Source of the DNA: CAZYTO01 sp964650405
GTDB lineage: Bacteria; Acidobacteriota; Thermoanaerobaculia; Gp7-AA8
Direction of reading: 5' to 3'
Assembly (NCBI GenBank): GCA_964650405.1
Contig: CAZYTO010000288.1
Coordinates: forward strand, 1 to 7,010
DNA length: 7,010 nucleotides
Shown piece by piece: positions 4,935 to 7,010 of this stretch (position 1 is its first letter; each line of letters opens with the position of its first letter). A program made the translations under genes and the position numbers. The notes below the pieces were generated by a model, which was given only the letters and a program-made list of their open reading frames with translations, had not been told where the DNA came from and made no database searches.

Positions 4935-6797
4935 CTACAACGCGTCCAGCAGATAAAGCGCCCAGTTTCTGCGTCCAAAGGGATGGATTCGCACGCGCGC
5001 AGGGCGGTCGTCGAGCCACTGTTTCGCCGGAATGGTGAAGCCCGTCTTGGGACGCTGCAGGACCTCGGGCGGGAGCGGCTGCCGCGGCGCGCGCGCCAGC
5101 AGGTCCTTGCCGCCGCCGTCGAGCACGAGCGGCGCGAGGCACTGCAGCAGAACGGGATCGACGAGCGGCACGCGCGCTTCCAGGCCGTGGGCCATGGAGC
5201 ACCAGTCGAGATCGCGCAGGAGCTGATTACGCAGGAAGAGCTCTGACTCGAGGGCGGCCACACGTGCGAAGGGATGGCCAGGATCGGGCGTGATGACGGT
5301 GCGGATGCGTTGCAGCAGGTCGAGACGCCGCAGGGCCTCCCGCGCCGTCTCGTCGCCGAGGATCGCCGGCAGCTCCTCGGGGAGGAAGAGGCCGCGCCTG
5401 ACGAGGTAGGCCCCTTCGTACGAGCCGCCGTACAGCGGGAGCGCGGCAGACTTCGGGCTGAAGCGCGGCGTCCGCGGCACGAGGGCGCGATGCAGGCGGC
5501 CGTAGGCGCCGGCGAGACGGGGCAGGTGGCGGAAGACGCCGAACGTGCGGACGGTCCGCGGGATGGTCCGGAACGTCGAATAGCCGCCGAACAGCTCGTC
5601 GCCGCCGGTCCCGGACAGCGCCACTTTCCATCCCAGCCGTGCCGCGGCAGCGCAGACGAACCAGGAGTTGAGGGCATCGACCGACGGCTGGTCCATCGCC
5701 GCCAGAATGCGCTGCAGCTCGTCGCGGAACTCGCCTGCCGTCAGCGTGACGGTCGTGTGCTCGGTACCGTACTGTCGCGCCACCAGCGCGGCCACGGGTG
5801 CCTCGTCGTGCCGCGTGCCTTCGTGCTCGTCGAAGCGCAAGGTGACGGTCTGCAGCGGCGTCCCGGTCTCACGCGCCAGCGCCACGACGGTCCCGGAATC
5901 GCGGCCTGCGGAGAGGAACGCGCCGAGGGGGACGTCGCTGACGAGATGGGCTCGGACGGAGTCGCGGACGGCAGCGGCGATCTCCGCCTGCTTCTCGGCG
6001 GTTGACAGGTGCCTGCGCCCTTGCGCGGCATCGAACCAGACCCGCGCCACGGAGAAGAACGGCCTAGGCTCGGACGGACCCGACTCCGTCACCATCATCC
6101 AGTGCCCGGCGGGCAGGGCGCGGATCGATTTGTAGAGCGTGAACGGCTCCGGCACGCTGCCGCGCAGCAGGAAGCCGGCCAGGCCGGCAGGATCGCGCGT
6201 CGCGGAAACGCCGCCGCCTACCAGCAGGGCTCGGACCTGCGAGGCCAGGCGGAAGGTACGGCCGTCGTCCGCGAGGTACAGCGGCTTGATGCCGTACGGA
6301 TCGCGCGCCATGAGGAGCGTGCGGGTATCGCCGTTCCAGAGGGCGAAGGCGAACATGCCCCGCAATCGCGGCAGGACGTCCGGCCCCTCGCGCAGGACGA
6401 GCCGCAGGAGGACTTCGGTGTCGGACGACGTGATGAACGGAGCGGCGGAGGCGAGCGGTGATGGGCGGGCGGCGAGCGGGGGACCAGGGGCGGGCGGCAG
6501 TTCGCCGCGCTCGTCTCCCCGCTCGCCGCTCGCCGCCCGCAGCTCGTCATGGTTGTAGATCTCGCCGTTGAGAATGATGGCCGAGCGGCCATGGAGCATG
6601 GGCTGATTGGCGCGCTCGCGGACGTCGATGACGGCCAGGCGGCGGTGTCCGAGGGCCACGCGATGGTCGGGCGAGATCCAGGAGCCGGCGGCGTCGGGAC
6701 CGCGTGCGCGCATGGCCTCGCGGGTGCGGATCAGCTCATCGGCATCGGCGGGAGGAGCCGACGGGTGCCACGCGAAGATGGCGTTGATGCCGCACAT
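4935..6797 (-). CDS. asnB: Asparagine synthetase, glutamine-hydrolysing (AsnB type)
   Basis: The 620-residue enzyme has both domains of class B asparagine synthetases, which use glutamine-derived ammonia and ATP to amidate aspartate (or, in polysaccharide clusters, other carboxylates). The N-terminal glutaminase shows the catalytic Cys2 after Met removal, ARGPDAAG (31-38), GHRRLAVID (50-58), NGEIYN (77-82), SSDTE (124-128) and RDPYGIKPLY (165-174). The C-terminal synthetase shows the pyrophosphate loop FLSAGRDSG (294-302) and SGTGGDELFGGY (395-406), and ends with KTGFTIPAKQWL (584-595). Two oddities: the loop has SAGRDS where SGG-x-DS is commonest, and about 30 Gly/Pro/Ala/Arg-rich residues (about 90-119) sit in the glutaminase domain. 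The N-terminal MCGI fixes the start; no strong Shine-Dalgarno is seen. It ends 55 bp before the antitoxin gene on the same strand. Overall length is normal for the family. Confidence 0.93.
   Translation of the reverse strand: MCGINAIFAWHPSAPPADADELIRTREAMRARGPDAAGSWISPDHRVALGHRRLAVIDVRERANQPMLHGRSAIILNGEIYNHDELRAASGERGDERGELPPAPGPPLAARPSPLASAAPFITSSDTEVLLRLVLREGPDVLPRLRGMFAFALWNGDTRTLLMARDPYGIKPLYLADDGRTFRLASQVRALLVGGGVSATRDPAGLAGFLLRGSVPEPFTLYKSIRALPAGHWMMVTESGPSEPRPFFSVARVWFDAAQGRRHLSTAEKQAEIAAAVRDSVRAHLVSDVPLGAFLSAGRDSGTVVALARETGTPLQTVTLRFDEHEGTRHDEAPVAALVARQYGTEHTTVTLTAGEFRDELQRILAAMDQPSVDALNSWFVCAAAARLGWKVALSGTGGDELFGGYSTFRTIPRTVRTFGVFRHLPRLAGAYGRLHRALVPRTPRFSPKSAALPLYGGSYEGAYLVRRGLFLPEELPAILGDETAREALRRLDLLQRIRTVITPDPGHPFARVAALESELFLRNQLLRDLDWCSMAHGLEARVPLVDPVLLQCLAPLVLDGGGKDLLARAPRQPLPPEVLQRPKTGFTIPAKQWLDDRPARVRIHPFGRRNWALYLLDAL
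6465..6540. repeat. GC-rich inverted repeat inside asnB
   Basis: A 15-bp perfect inverted repeat pairs 6465-6479 with 6526-6540. A second register pairs 6469-6481 with 6517-6529, because the unit CGCTCGC is duplicated on the right arm. It lies exactly in the segment of asnB that codes for the low-complexity insertion at about residues 90-119. It resembles a small palindromic repeat that has landed in frame, though local slippage could also produce it. Confidence 0.6.
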
Positions 6798-6825
6798 TCA
6801 AAACGTCCGGCGATTCTGCCATACT
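6797..6825 (+). promoter_or_regulatory. Weak candidate promoter for the ClpX-like gene
   Basis: TTCAAA (6797-6802), 17 bp and CATACT (6820-6825) match four of six positions in each box. The implied leader is only about 11 bases, and no Shine-Dalgarno precedes the ATG at 6843. The -35 box overlaps the divergent asnB start codon, in a gap of only 45 bp that must serve both genes. Confidence 0.3.
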
Positions 6826-6842
6826 GGCCCGCGGCGCCTCGA

Positions 6843-7010
6843 ATGAAGGAAAAGCGCGACATCTACCGCTTCCTCCATGTATCGCCACGGCGCATTTTCG
6901 AGCACCTCGACCAGTACGTGGTCGGGCAGAAGCAGGCCAAGGAAGTCCTGGCCATCGCCGCCTACAACCACCTCAAGCGCATCGAGTACCTCAAGTTCGG
7001 CGGCGAGGTG
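6843..7010 (+). CDS. ClpX-like AAA+ ATPase, 5' part, without the N-terminal zinc-binding domain (runs off the window)
   Basis: The 56 visible residues begin MKEKRDIYRFLHVSPRRIFE and continue HLDQYVVGQKQAKEVLAIAA, then YNHLKRIEYL, up to the window end. The P-x-x-I-[FY]-x-x-LD-x-YV-[IV]-GQ-x-x-AK-x-x-L-x-x-A-x-YNH-x-KR pattern opens the AAA+ module of ClpX, which unfolds substrates for the ClpP protease (HslU has a related opening). Canonical ClpX carries about 60 residues before this point, with a Cys4 zinc-binding domain for substrates and adaptors. Here the motif starts about 13 residues in, and no Cys-x-x-Cys lies in frame between the asnB start and this ATG. The Walker motifs and the ClpP-binding loop lie outside the window, so the protease partnership cannot be judged. 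It is divergent from asnB. Confidence 0.82.
   Translation, partial: MKEKRDIYRFLHVSPRRIFEHLDQYVVGQKQAKEVLAIAAYNHLKRIEYLKFGGEV

Noticed and set aside
5274..6005. Long plus-strand open frame (243 codons) opposite asnB
   Set aside because: It is an antisense shadow of a well-recognised gene, with Arg/Gly/Glu-rich low-quality translation and no motifs.
6465..6540. CRISPR-like or mobile-element repeats in asnB
   Set aside because: There is one inverted pair only, with no regular spacers, no transposase and no target-site duplication that I can see.

Overview
The window is about 7 kb of high-GC bacterial DNA with strong G/C preference at third codon positions. The gene types (imidazolonepropionase-like secreted amidohydrolase, ECF sigma factor followed by a membrane zinc anti-sigma protein, HU protein with a lysine-rich tail, polysaccharide-type asparagine synthetase) would fit an Acidobacteriota genome of the Vicinamibacteria kind. 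That assignment is inference from protein style only; no marker gene settles it.

Layout. 1-342: decayed DNA holding the 3' end of one or two plus-strand genes and, on the minus strand, only the first ~26 codons of a hotdog (4HBT/YbgC-like) thioesterase. 343-1674 (+): exported metal-dependent amidohydrolase. 1756-3319 (+): a tight three-gene operon of a small three-helix membrane protein, an ECF sigma factor and a zinc-finger membrane anti-sigma factor; the last two overlap as ATGA. 3293-3852 (-): a four-helix membrane protein preceded by a 24-codon small ORF with a good Shine-Dalgarno and an ATGA overlap; its 3' end overlaps the anti-sigma gene tail to tail. 4037-4330 (+): an HU-type DNA-binding protein with a recognisable promoter, followed by a 12-bp perfect hairpin. 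4391-4879 (-): a RelE/ParE-type toxin-antitoxin pair in which both genes carry a one-base frameshift, each explicable by loss of one base from a short homopolymer. 4935-6797 (-): glutamine-hydrolysing asparagine synthetase (AsnB) with a low-complexity insertion in its glutaminase domain. 6843-7010 (+): the start of a ClpX-like AAA+ ATPase that begins directly at the AAA+ region and lacks the usual zinc-binding domain; it runs off the window.

Working together: only the 1756-3319 operon is clearly one unit. There the anti-sigma protein would hold the sigma factor at the membrane until a signal arrives, and the first gene's product is a plausible but unproven extra component. A possible ECF-type promoter (AAC-N16-CGTA) lies just upstream, compatible with autoregulation. 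The remaining genes look like independent housekeeping or accessory loci. I see no clear new system. The points most worth a second look are the doubly frameshifted toxin-antitoxin pair, the small coupled ORF at 3778-3852, the ClpX-like protein without its zinc domain, and the uncharacterised membrane partner of the sigma/anti-sigma pair.
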